Shown piece after piece: positions 14,405-26,386 of a stretch of 34,172 bases of DNA. The notes beneath the pieces were generated by a model. That model made no database searches, had not been told where the DNA came from, and saw nothing but the letters and a program-made list of their open reading frames with translations. The translations under genes were made by a program, and so were the position numbers. The first letter of the stretch is position 1; each line of letters begins with the position of its first letter. Source of the DNA: Pelomonas sp. KK5 (GTDB lineage Bacteria; Pseudomonadota; Gammaproteobacteria; Burkholderiales; Burkholderiaceae_C); NCBI RefSeq assembly GCF_001984095.1, contig NZ_LYVQ01000050.1, positions 1-34,172 of the forward strand, given 5' to 3'.

Positions 14405-15772
14405 TCAGACGAGCCGCACGATCTTCCGCTTGCGCCACACGAAGCGGTAGTAGCCGCCCTGCAGCACCAGCATCGCCACGAAGCAGATCGGGTAGGCCAT
14501 CCAGACGCCGGTGATGCCGATGCGGTCCGCCAGCGCGTAGGCGGACGGCACCTCGATGAAGGCGATGCAGGCGATCGAGATCACGGTGGGCACGACCACC
14601 GCGCCCGAGGCCCGCATCACGCCGCTGAGCACCGCCGAGAAGCCGTAGACGATGCTGCCCCACAGCATCACGTGCAGCAGCGACTGCGCCAGCTCCACCA
14701 CCGGCGCGCTGGTGATGAACAGGCCCAGCAGGTGGCGCGACAGCGCATAGCCCAGCAGGACCAGCACGCCGGTCAGCGCGAGATTGAGCATCAGCCCGGT
14801 GCGGGTGATGGCGCCGAGCCGGTCGACCCGACCGGCGCCGATCGCCTGCGCGCCCAGGACGGACGCGGTGATCGCGATGGACAGGGCCGGGAACTGCACG
14901 TAATTCACCACCTGGTTCACTGCGCCGTAGGCCGCCGTGGCGTCCGGCCCGAAGCGGTTGACCAGCGCCAGCAGCGCGATCTCGGCCAAGGACATCGAGA
15001 TCACCTGCAGCCCCGTAGGCAGCCCGATCTTCACCACCAGCTTCAGCAGCGCCGGGTCCACGCGCAGCGCGCGCAGCAGCTCCATGTCGGGCGCCAGCGG
15101 GTGGCGGCGCCAGCGCATGTACAGGGCCAGGCCGGTCAGCGCGATGACGAAGGCGCAGATCGAGGCGGCGGCGGCCGAGGTCACGCCCAGCTGCGGCAGG
15201 CCCCACCAGCCGCGGATGAAGGCCGGCGTCAGCAGGGCCGAGACGGCGGTGGACATGCTCAGCGTCAGCAGCGGCGTCAGCGTGTCGCCGACGCCGCGCA
15301 TCAGCTGGGTGCTCAGCAGGTAGACCAGCAGGCCCGGCATCGCCCACATCATCACGCGGGCATAGCCCAGCGCGTCCTCCATCACCGAAGGCGGCGTGCG
15401 CAGCAGGCGCAGCATGCCCTCGGTGAAGATGCCACCCAGCAGCGCGATCGCCGCGCCCAGCAGCAGGCCCAGCGCCAGCGCGGTGCCGGCGATGGCCTTG
15501 ACCTTGTGCAGCTCCTTGGCGCCCCAGGCCTGGCCGATCAGCACCGAGGCGCCGGCGCCGATCCCGATCACCAGCGAGATCAGGAAGAACACGACCGGGA
15601 ACACCGAGGCCACCGCGGCCAGCGCGTGCGTGCCGAGCAGTTGCCCGATGAAGACGTTGTTGAAGGTACCCGAGGCGGCCTGCAGCACATTGCTGAGGAT
15701 CATCGGGCCGAGAAAGACGAGGAACACGCGCCACAAGGGGCGCGTGTCGTTCTTGGGCATCGGTGGAGGCAT
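14405..15772 (-). CDS. MATE-family efflux transporter
   Basis: The 455-residue protein shows about 12 hydrophobic helices in two similar halves, with MATE features such as FLGPMILSNVLQAASGTFNNVFIGQLLG near the start, GQAWGAKELHKVKAIAGTAL, and the second-half counterpart VLGAQAIGAGRVDRLGAITRTG. MATE proteins export cationic drugs or metabolites by Na+ or H+ antiport across the inner membrane. It begins 21 bases after the katG stop on the same strand, so it may be read from the katG promoter. A perfect inverted repeat covers its two possible starts (ATG 15772, ATG 15760), neither with a good ribosome site. Confidence 0.93.
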   Translation of the reverse strand: MPPPMPKNDTRPLWRVFLVFLGPMILSNVLQAASGTFNNVFIGQLLGTHALAAVASVFPVVFFLISLVIGIGAGASVLIGQAWGAKELHKVKAIAGTALALGLLLGAAIALLGGIFTEGMLRLLRTPPSVMEDALGYARVMMWAMPGLLVYLLSTQLMRGVGDTLTPLLTLSMSTAVSALLTPAFIRGWWGLPQLGVTSAAAASICAFVIALTGLALYMRWRRHPLAPDMELLRALRVDPALLKLVVKIGLPTGLQVISMSLAEIALLALVNRFGPDATAAYGAVNQVVNYVQFPALSIAITASVLGAQAIGAGRVDRLGAITRTGLMLNLALTGVLVLLGYALSRHLLGLFITSAPVVELAQSLLHVMLWGSIVYGFSAVLSGVMRASGAVVVPTVISIACIAFIEVPSAYALADRIGITGVWMAYPICFVAMLVLQGGYYRFVWRKRKIVRLV

Positions 15773-15780
15773 CCACCGAT
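15759..15780 (-). promoter_or_regulatory. Perfect 9-bp inverted repeat over the MATE start codons
   Basis: The arms ATCGGTGGA and TCCACCGAT flank a 4-base loop (GGCA on the plus strand) in the katG-MATE junction. In the minus-strand mRNA the first ATG straddles stem and loop, and the second ATG begins in the last stem bases. No T-run follows, so it is not an intrinsic terminator. It could be a translational control hairpin or a repressor operator. Confidence 0.5.
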
Positions 15781-15793
15781 TGTGGCGGCTGGC

Positions 15794-18118
<2,325 letters not shown>

Positions 18119-18262
18119 TCAATTCAGAAATACCTAGTGTTTACCCTTGGTCGAACCCTTTACAGTTCATCCCATGGACGAAGCGAAAGAAAGCCGAGTC
18201 CGGCAACCCCCGCCGAGGCGCTCACGACATAACGCTCCGGCTCAACGCAAGGAATCGTCATC

Positions 18263-18628
18263 ATGAACACCACCCGCCTCCTGACCGTCGCCGCCGTCCT
18301 CTTCGCCGCCGGCGCTGCCGCCCAAGCCGACACCGGCTACGACCAATACCGCCGCACCGTCCTGGGCGACACCACGATCGCCGCCCCGGCCGTGGCCACC
18401 CGCACCGCCGTGGTCCCCGGCTCCTACGCCCAGTACCTGATCAACAACGGCAGCGACAAGTCCGTCGCCCTGGTGACCGCCGCCCACGTCGGCGAAACGC
18501 CGGTCCGCACTCAAGTCGCCGTGCAGACGCCCCGCCCCGTGCTGAGCCCGCTGCAAGCCTACGTGAAGTCGCTGGGCAATGACGGCTTCGGCGTGCGCGC
18601 CAACGAAGCGGTCGGCAACGCCGAATAA
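18263..18628 (+). CDS. Small exported protein of unknown function
   Basis: The 121-residue protein starts with a clear cleavable signal peptide (MNTTRLLTVAAVLFAAGAAAQA, cleavage after residue 22). The mature part of about 99 residues has no cysteines, starts DTGYDQYRRTVLGDTTIA, and ends in VLSPLQAYVKSLGNDGFGVRANEAVGNAE. It is probably periplasmic or secreted. I do not recognise the family; the layout recalls small DUF4148-like exported proteins of Burkholderiales. AAGGAA upstream of the ATG is a good ribosome site. A strong intrinsic terminator follows 20 bases after the stop. The 282-base gap to katG holds both divergent promoters, but I see no convincing -35/-10 pair in it. Confidence 0.85.
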   Translation: MNTTRLLTVAAVLFAAGAAAQADTGYDQYRRTVLGDTTIAAPAVATRTAVVPGSYAQYLINNGSDKSVALVTAAHVGETPVRTQVAVQTPRPVLSPLQAYVKSLGNDGFGVRANEAVGNAE

Positions 18629-18648
18629 GCGTTCGGCAAAGCCCTCGG

Positions 18649-18688
18649 AAGAGCCCGCTCAAGGAGACTTGAGCGGGCTCTTCTTCTT
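18649..18688 (+). terminator. Strong intrinsic terminator with a 15-bp perfect stem and GAGA loop
   Basis: The stem pairs AAGAGCCCGCTCAAG (18649-18663) with its exact complement (18668-18682) around a GAGA tetraloop, followed on the plus strand by CTTCTT. It ends transcription of the small exported protein. The same bases are the last codons (KKKSPLKSP region) and stop of the acyl-CoA synthetase on the other strand; the minus side has no T-run. Confidence 0.85.
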
Positions 18689-20380
18689 ATCCTCGTTCTC
18701 CTGCAACTGCCGCCACATCACCTTGCCGGCGCCGTTCTTCGGCAGTGCGTCGACGAACTCCACCTGCCGCGGGATCTTGTAGACGGCCATGTGCTCGCGG
18801 CACCAGGCGATCAGGTCCTGTTCGCTCACCTGTCCGCGGTGGGACTCGCGCAGCACCACCATCGCCTTGACCGATTCGCCGCGATAGGTATCGCGGGTGG
18901 CGATCACGCAGGCCTCCAGGATCGCCGGGTGGCGGAACATCAGCAGCTCCACCTCGGCCGGCCAGACCTTGAAGCCGCTGGCGTTGATCATGCGCTTGAG
19001 GCGGTCGGTGATGAAGAAGTAGCCGTCCTCGTCGATGCGGCCCATGTCGCCGGTGCGGAAGAAGCGCTTGCCCTCGAGCTCGACGAAGGCCGCCGCGGTG
19101 GCCTCGGGCCGCTTCCAGTAGCCGTCGAAGACCATCGGCCCGTGGGTGATGATCTCGCCCGCTTCGCCGGCGGGCACCTCCTGCAGCGTGTCGGGATCGA
19201 CCACGCGGGAATCGACGCCGAAGAAGGGAATGCCCAGGCACTGCTGCTTCGGGCGGTCCGGCGGATTGATGTGCGAGCGGGCGGCCGTCTCGGTCAGGCC
19301 GTAACCCTCCAGGTACTTGAGCCCGTAGTGCTCCAGCAGCCGCTGCGCGACCGCCTGCGGCATCGCCGCGCCGCCGCCGCCGATATGGACCAGGCGGCTC
19401 AGGTCGTAGCGGGCGAAGTCCGGGCTGGCCAGCAGGTCCACGACCATCGTCGGGATGTTGATCCAGCTGGTCACCTGCCAGCGCGAGATCAGCCGGCCGG
19501 CGACGTCGCGGTCCCAGCGCGGCATGATCACCAGCGTCGCCCCGCACAGGATCGCCACATGCAGCAGGCTGATCATGCCGGTGACGTGGAACATCGGCAC
19601 CACCGCCAGCATCACCGCCTCGGCCGAGGTCAGCGGCCACAGCGGGCCGGCAAAGGCGTTGTGGTTCAGGCTGCCGTGGCGGTGGATGCAACCCTTGGGC
19701 AGGCCGGTGGTGCCGCTGGTGTAGGGCAGCATGGCCATGTCGTCGGCGCCGATGACGTGATCCGGCGGCGGATGGTCGCCAGCCAGGGCCTCGGTCCAGG
19801 CGAGCACCTGGCCGCCGTCGAGCGCGGGCAGCGGGTGGCGGGTCAGCAGCCAGTCGCGCCAGGCAGGGGCCGGCGCTTCGTCCCCGCTGATCTCGGCGTC
19901 GAAGGCGTCGGTGTACTGGGTGACGATCAGACGCTGCAGCCGCTGCCCGGGAGCTAACTCGTTACTTGCACGGGCCAGCTCGGCCGCGAGCTCGCCGGTG
20001 GTGATGGCCACCCGCGCGTCCGCATCGGTGATGTAGTGCTTCAGCTCCTCGGCCCGGTTCATCGGGTTGACCGGCACCACCACCGCATTGGCGCGCAGGA
20101 TCGCGAAATGCGCGATCACCAGCTGCGGGCAGTTCTGCATGTCCAGCAGCACGCGGTCACCGCGCTGCACGCCGACCGCATGCAGGGCACCGGCCAGGCG
20201 ATCCACCTGCCGCGCAAACTCGCGGTAGCTGAGCACGCGGCCGAAGAAGACCAGCGCAGCCTTGTCCGGATAGCGCTCGGCCGAAGTCTTCAGGTTGTGC
20301 CACAGCGAGGTGGCGGGCACGGTGAGGGCCCGCGGCAGGCGGGACGGCCAGAACGGGTCGTGCGGTCGGGTCGCGTTCAT
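18659..20380 (-). CDS. Acyl-CoA synthetase (AMP-forming), long-chain fatty-acid-CoA ligase type
   Basis: The 573-residue protein has the full set of adenylating-enzyme motifs: the P-loop YTSGTTGLPKG, VPMFHVTGM, GYGLTETAA, the ATP-ribose motif RTGDMGRIDEDGYF, the hinge DRLKRMINASGFKVWP, and the catalytic lysine in PKNGAGKVMWRQL. It activates a carboxylic acid with ATP and transfers it to CoA; chain length cannot be fixed from sequence. The C-terminal tail ENEDKKKSPLKSP is encoded within the terminator of the convergent small gene. The ATG at 20380 has no strong ribosome site. It is divergent from amtB, 165 bases away. Confidence 0.93.
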   Translation of the reverse strand: MNATRPHDPFWPSRLPRALTVPATSLWHNLKTSAERYPDKAALVFFGRVLSYREFARQVDRLAGALHAVGVQRGDRVLLDMQNCPQLVIAHFAILRANAVVVPVNPMNRAEELKHYITDADARVAITTGELAAELARASNELAPGQRLQRLIVTQYTDAFDAEISGDEAPAPAWRDWLLTRHPLPALDGGQVLAWTEALAGDHPPPDHVIGADDMAMLPYTSGTTGLPKGCIHRHGSLNHNAFAGPLWPLTSAEAVMLAVVPMFHVTGMISLLHVAILCGATLVIMPRWDRDVAGRLISRWQVTSWINIPTMVVDLLASPDFARYDLSRLVHIGGGGAAMPQAVAQRLLEHYGLKYLEGYGLTETAARSHINPPDRPKQQCLGIPFFGVDSRVVDPDTLQEVPAGEAGEIITHGPMVFDGYWKRPEATAAAFVELEGKRFFRTGDMGRIDEDGYFFITDRLKRMINASGFKVWPAEVELLMFRHPAILEACVIATRDTYRGESVKAMVVLRESHRGQVSEQDLIAWCREHMAVYKIPRQVEFVDALPKNGAGKVMWRQLQENEDKKKSPLKSP

Positions 20381-20464
20381 GGTCGGGCGCTACCGTGAAG
20401 TGGTCGAGCGGCAATCGTACGGGCAAGCGCCGCCGCCCGATCGAGGTGCGCAAACGCCTCAACA

Positions 20465-20480
20465 TGGCTCACAAATTGCG
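20465..20480 (+). promoter_or_regulatory. Candidate sigma-54 promoter of amtB
   Basis: TGGCTCA-CAAA-TTGCG matches the -24/-12 layout (TGGCACG-N4-TTGCA) with the required GG-N10-GC spacing. It lies 65 bases before the amtB start. A second, weaker match with the same spacing (CGGGTCA-TTTT-TTGCA, 20502-20517) lies nearer the gene. amtB genes are classic NtrC/sigma-54 targets, so at least one is plausible. Both are read by eye. Confidence 0.55.
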
Positions 20481-20484
20481 TTAC

Positions 20485-20521
20485 TTGGTGCGGCCCGATT
20501 TCGGGTCATTTTTTGCACCAA
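20485..20521 (+). promoter_or_regulatory. Inverted repeat in the amtB leader (TTGGTGC ... GCACCAA)
   Basis: Seven-base arms (20485-20491 and 20515-20521) enclose an inner CCCG-ATTT-CGGG hairpin that is followed by a run of six T. The arms resemble NtrC half-sites (GCACC/GGTGC) but with wider spacing than usual. Either a DNA-binding region or an mRNA leader that can fold in two ways would fit. Confidence 0.35.
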
Positions 20522-20545
20522 ATCAAAGCAATTACGGAGTCGTGA

Positions 20546-21754
20546 ATGGGTGTGGATGCACTGAAACAGGGCCTGGACGTCCTGTTCATCTTGTTGGGCG
20601 CCATCATGGTGCTGGCGATGCATGCGGGTTTTGCCTTCCTGGAGCTGGGAACGGTCCGCCGCAAGAACCAGGTCAATGCGCTGGTGAAGATCCTGGTGGA
20701 CTTCTCGGTGTCGACGGTCGTGTACTTCCTGGTGGGCTACGGCGTCGCGTATGGCACGCATTTCTTCGTCGGCGCGGACCAGCTGGCCCAGCGCGGCGGC
20801 TACGAGCTGGTCAGGTTCTTCTTCCTGCTGACCTTCGCCGCGGCCATCCCGGCCATCATCTCGGGCGGCATCGCCGAGCGCGCCAAGTTCTGGCCGCAGT
20901 TGCTCGCCACGGCGGCGATCGTCGGCTTCGTCTACCCGTTCTTCGAGGGCATTGCATGGAACGGCCACTTCGGCCTGCAGGCAGGGCTGAAGGGCCTGAC
21001 CGGCAGCGAGTTCCATGACTTCGCCGGCAGCGTGGTCGTGCACGCACTGGGCGGCTGGATCGCGTTGCCGGCCGTGCTGCTGCTGGGCCCGCGCAGCAAC
21101 CGCTACCGGCGCGACGGCGGCATGTCCGCTCATCCGCCCTCGAGCATCCCCTTCCTGGCGCTGGGCGCCTGGGTGCTGTGCGTGGGCTGGTTCGGCTTCA
21201 ATGTGATGAGCGCGCAGACGGTGGACAAGGTCTCCGGCCTGGTCGCCGTCAACTCGCTGATGGCCATGGTGGGCGGCACGCTGGTCGCGCTGCTGGCGGG
21301 CCGCAACGACCCGGGCTTCGTCCACAACGGCCCGCTGGCCGGTCTCGTGGCCGTGTGCGCGGGCTCCGACGTGATGCATCCGGTCGGCGCGCTGGTGGTG
21401 GGTGGCGTGGCGGCGGCGATCTTCGTCTTCATGTTCACGCTGACGCAGAACAGGTGGCGCATCGACGACGTGCTCGGCGTCTGGCCGCTGCACGGCCTGT
21501 GCGGCACCTGGGGCGGCATCGCGGCCGGCATCTTCGGCAGCAAGGCACTCGGCGGGCTCGGCGGCGTGAGCTTCGCGGCGCAGCTGATCGGCACGCTGGC
21601 CGGCGTGGCCTGGGCGCTGGTCGGCGGCTTCGCGGTCTACGGGCTGCTTCGCCGCACGCTGGGCCTGCGACTGAGCCAGGAAGAAGAGTTCGACGGCGCC
21701 GACCTGAGCATCCACAGGATCAGCGCGACGCCGGAGCGCGAGGTCAACTGGTAG
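20546..21754 (+). CDS. amtB: Ammonium transporter AmtB/MEP/Rh family
   Basis: The 402-residue protein is an ammonium channel with about 11 membrane helices. The twin-histidine pore is conserved: His166 in DFAGSVVVHALGGW and His316 in WPLHGLCGTWGG. The gating region (LTFAAAIPAIISGGIAERAKF) is intact. It starts directly with the first helix and no signal peptide. A CGGAG ribosome site lies 6 bases before the ATG. No glnK is next to it, unlike the usual glnK-amtB pair, so the regulating PII protein must be encoded elsewhere. The cytoplasmic tail is short and ends in EREVNW. It conducts ammonium into the cell under nitrogen limitation. Confidence 0.96.
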   Translation: MGVDALKQGLDVLFILLGAIMVLAMHAGFAFLELGTVRRKNQVNALVKILVDFSVSTVVYFLVGYGVAYGTHFFVGADQLAQRGGYELVRFFFLLTFAAAIPAIISGGIAERAKFWPQLLATAAIVGFVYPFFEGIAWNGHFGLQAGLKGLTGSEFHDFAGSVVVHALGGWIALPAVLLLGPRSNRYRRDGGMSAHPPSSIPFLALGAWVLCVGWFGFNVMSAQTVDKVSGLVAVNSLMAMVGGTLVALLAGRNDPGFVHNGPLAGLVAVCAGSDVMHPVGALVVGGVAAAIFVFMFTLTQNRWRIDDVLGVWPLHGLCGTWGGIAAGIFGSKALGGLGGVSFAAQLIGTLAGVAWALVGGFAVYGLLRRTLGLRLSQEEEFDGADLSIHRISATPEREVNW

Positions 21755-21782
21755 GCCGGCGCTGGCGGAAAATCGGCGGCAC

Positions 21783-22118
21783 ATGCCTCGCCGCCGGTCT
21801 TCCCACCATCATCATGTCTACGTCGTCCTGCTCTCGGACGAAGTGTGGAACGAAGCCGCATACCGGCAGGCCAATCCGCAGCACGACGTCCTCAAGCCCT
21901 GCGTCTACGTCGGCATGACCGGCCTGGACCCGGACCAGCGTTTCGACCGGCACATGGCCGGCGTGCAGGCCAATCGCTTCGTGCTCAAGTACGGCGTGCG
22001 CCTGATGCCGGAGCTCTACGAGGTCTACAACCCGATGCCGTACGAGGCGGCGCGGGAGATGGAGGTGGAGCTCGCCATTGGGTTGCGTGAGGTCGGGTAC
22101 GGGGTATGGCAGGCCTAG
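21783..22118 (+). CDS. Small stand-alone GIY-YIG-like protein
   Basis: The 111-residue protein shows a GIY-YIG-type core: VYVVLL (Tyr13) and CVYVGMTG (Tyr42) as the two strand motifs, then the helix with Arg53 and His57 (PDQRFDRH), and a conserved YEVYNPMPYEAAREMEVELA stretch that supplies glutamates. Family members are endonucleases, but this short version has no DNA-binding domain, so it may be a small nuclease or a degenerate one. A run of four His lies at residues 8-11. It follows amtB by 28 bases; a GAAAAT 9 bases before the ATG could be a -10 element, so it need not depend on amtB. Confidence 0.75.
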   Translation: MPRRRSSHHHHVYVVLLSDEVWNEAAYRQANPQHDVLKPCVYVGMTGLDPDQRFDRHMAGVQANRFVLKYGVRLMPELYEVYNPMPYEAAREMEVELAIGLREVGYGVWQA

Positions 22119-22167
22119 ATGTTCACCTCGGGAGGCCTATCCGACGGCCTCGCCGGCAGGCCGGTGA

Positions 22168-23178
22168 TCAAGCGCGGCGCCGCCGGGCGACACCACCCAC
22201 GAATCCGGCCCCGAGCACCATCAGCGCCCAACTGGCAGGCTCAGGCACCGCGGCGGCGAGGAAGCCGTGCTCGATTCCCTGGGCGTCGTAGTAATCGCCC
22301 ACGATGAGGCCAGCGTCGTTGATGCCTTCGCCGTAGCTGCTTGCGGCGCCGTCGATCGTGATCAATTCGTGGCCCGACTCGGAGATGACGAAGGCGACAC
22401 GATCTTGGCCCATGTCGCTCTGGAAACCAACGACCGCACCCGCGTTGTTGATGCCTCGCAAAGCAGTCTCCAGTACACCGAACGCATAGTCGGTCTGCTG
22501 GCCAGACGCTACGTCGTAAGTGAATCCCGTCCGTGTCCAGGGATACCCACTGGGGTCGTAGACCTTCTTGTCTCCAACCGCGATGCCCTTGTCGTTGACA
22601 CCCTGGGCAAAAACGAGCGTGTTCTCGTCCACCGGACCGATCATCGTGAACGACTTCGTGACCAGATCGTAGACAAAGCCCTGGTAGTTGACGTCCGAAG
22701 ACGCGAAGCCGGAGAGGTACCGGCCATTGGGCGAGATTCCCCGCAGTTCGGTGGAGGAGTAGCCTGGGATCTGGAAGACCGTGTAGGCGCCGTTGGCATA
22801 TACGTAGCCCGACTCCGGGCCGTATTGCATGTAGCCGTCGGCGTCGACACCGGTCGTCGGCGCGAAACTCCCGACGACCACCCCCGCATCGCTGATGCCG
22901 CTGGCCACAGAGTAACCCGTAGAGGCCGGCCCGGCCAGGGTCGTGTAGTTGCCGTTCTGCAGGAGAAAGCCGAGACTGGTCGAACCGTCGCCGGTGCCGA
23001 ACCAGCCAACCACCTGGCCGGTGTTGTTGATGCCGTTGGACTGCGTATATGAGCTCCCCGGCACATCGAGAGTCGTCACTGCATAGTCCGTGGCCTCGGC
23101 TTGCAGAGGCATCGTGAGCGGCGACGCCGCGATGAGCGCCATCATGGCGCGACTGGACAAACGCTGAATTGCGGGCAT
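22168..23178 (-). CDS. PEP-CTERM protein with extracellular HAF-type repeats
   Basis: The 336-residue protein has a signal peptide (ALIAASPLTMPLQAEA), at least six copies of a repeat around GINNTGQVVGWF (GISDAGVVVGSF, GISPNGRYLSGF, GVNDKGIAVGD, GINNAGAVVGFQ, GINDAGLIVGDY), and the C-terminal VPEPASWALMVLGAGF plus an RRRR tail. The last part is the exosortase sorting signal; such proteins are anchored, cleaved by EpsH/exosortase and released to the surface or matrix. The repeats look like the HAF family and probably form a beta-rich repeat structure. No exosortase gene is in the window. The gene is isolated, and its base composition seems slightly lower in GC than its neighbours. Confidence 0.92.
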   Translation of the reverse strand: MPAIQRLSSRAMMALIAASPLTMPLQAEATDYAVTTLDVPGSSYTQSNGINNTGQVVGWFGTGDGSTSLGFLLQNGNYTTLAGPASTGYSVASGISDAGVVVGSFAPTTGVDADGYMQYGPESGYVYANGAYTVFQIPGYSSTELRGISPNGRYLSGFASSDVNYQGFVYDLVTKSFTMIGPVDENTLVFAQGVNDKGIAVGDKKVYDPSGYPWTRTGFTYDVASGQQTDYAFGVLETALRGINNAGAVVGFQSDMGQDRVAFVISESGHELITIDGAASSYGEGINDAGLIVGDYYDAQGIEHGFLAAAVPEPASWALMVLGAGFVGGVARRRRA

Positions 23179-23496
23179 CACCCTTCCCTCTCTGCATGTT
23201 CTTGTAGGTTCGCGTCGGCGGCTGCCGGTGCGGCGGGCGGAGCATAGATTCGGGCCGCCCGGGCCTGCTCCTAGAGGCACCCCGCGAGCAAGGGGGTTTC
23301 GGGGTAAGTCCGGAGCTGTTCGCGGCAGCGCTGTCACGCCCCGCGTACATCTGCTCCCGCTCGTGCAGCCTGTCGCCCATGCCTGCAGTGCATCAGCCCG
23401 TTCCGACGATCCGTCGCTCCTCGCTGGCGATACCCGCCAGCGGCGCCGAAACTGCAATCACTGACCCGACAAACCCACCGCAGCAAGGAGCCCATC
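23179..23496. other. Gene-poor interval between the PEP-CTERM gene and a small plus-strand gene
   Basis: These 318 bases separate two divergent genes and must hold both promoters. I see a GGGGGTTTCGGGG tract (23293-23305) and an AAGGAG ribosome site for the downstream gene, but no convincing -35/-10 pair, sigma-54 site, tRNA or coding frame. Confidence 0.5.
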
Positions 23497-23751
23497 ATGA
23501 GCAGCAACGACAAGTACTTCGCCCTCGGCCTCGTCGGCATCGTCGCGATCTTCGGCTCGGTGGTCCTTGAACTGGCTCAGGCCGCAACGCCGGTCCCGCA
23601 GGAGATCGTCAAGCTCGAACGCGTGGTCATCATCGGCAAGCGGGCGCCGGTCGTGGCGCAGTTGCCGCGTGTCGTCATCGAAGGCCGCCGCTCGGTGCAG
23701 GCCGGCGACGTGCGGGTGGCCGACGCGAAGGCCCCGACCCACGCGATCTGA
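23497..23751 (+). CDS. Small membrane or exported protein with a duplicated R-V-V-I-x-G-(K/R)-R motif
   Basis: The 84-residue protein starts with a hydrophobic segment (YFALGLVGIVAIFGSVVLELAQA, residues 7-29) that could be a membrane anchor or a signal peptide cut after AQA. The remainder holds a near-duplicate: LERVVIIGKRAP and LPRVVIEGRRSV, about 15 residues apart, then a short polar tail. The repeat suggests a small beta-type module. An AAGGAG ribosome site precedes the ATG by 8 bases. I do not recognise the family. It is divergent from the PEP-CTERM gene and precedes the terminator hairpin beside tRNA-Ser. Confidence 0.75.
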   Translation: MSSNDKYFALGLVGIVAIFGSVVLELAQAATPVPQEIVKLERVVIIGKRAPVVAQLPRVVIEGRRSVQAGDVRVADAKAPTHAI

Positions 23752-23810
23752 GGTCCGCTGAACTCAAACCCACGACACGAAACGCAAGGTGGGATGAAGC
23801 GTGAGTACAA

Positions 23811-23843
23811 AAGCAAAACGGGCCGCGAGGGCCCGTTTTGCTT
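23811..23843. terminator. Bidirectional intrinsic terminator between the small gene and tRNA-Ser
   Basis: A 14-bp perfect stem (AAGCAAAACGGGCC and its complement) encloses a 5-base loop. On the minus strand it is followed by TTG after CTTT, serving tRNA-Ser; on the plus strand TTTTGCTTGCTTCTT follows, serving the small gene. It lies 7 bases from the 3' end of the tRNA. Confidence 0.8.
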
Positions 23844-23849
23844 GCTTCT

Positions 23850-23937
23850 TGGAGGAGAGGGGGGGATTCGAACCCCCGAGACGTTTCCGTCCGCCTGATT
23901 TCGAGTCAGGTACATTCAACCACTCTGCCACCTCTCC
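23850..23937 (-). tRNA. tRNA-Ser (anticodon CGA)
   Basis: The minus strand folds as a class II tRNA: acceptor GGAGAGG/CCTCTCC, D-arm starting TGGCAGAGTGG, anticodon stem CCTGA/TCAGG with loop CTCGAAA (anticodon CGA, codon UCG), a long variable arm (GGACGGAAACGTCT), and a T-arm with GGGGGTTCGAATCCCCC. CCA is encoded (23850-23852). The discriminator base is U, where most bacterial serine tRNAs have G. It lies 105 bases downstream of serS on the same strand, so enzyme and substrate genes are neighbours. Confidence 0.95.
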
Positions 23938-24042
23938 GGTATTTGGTGCGCTCAGCGCCTCGTGAGAGAAGCACTGCGTGTTGAGCCCGCTAGTATAGAC
24001 CAGATTTTTTGGGCTTCAAGCAAAAACGCAGATTTCCTGCGT

Positions 24043-26385
<2,343 letters not shown>

Positions 26386-26386
<1 letters not shown>

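Noticed and set aside
23179-23496. Sigma-54 (PrsR-type) promoter for the PEP-CTERM gene
   Set aside because: No GG-N10-GC element with a reasonable -24/-12 match was found on the minus strand.
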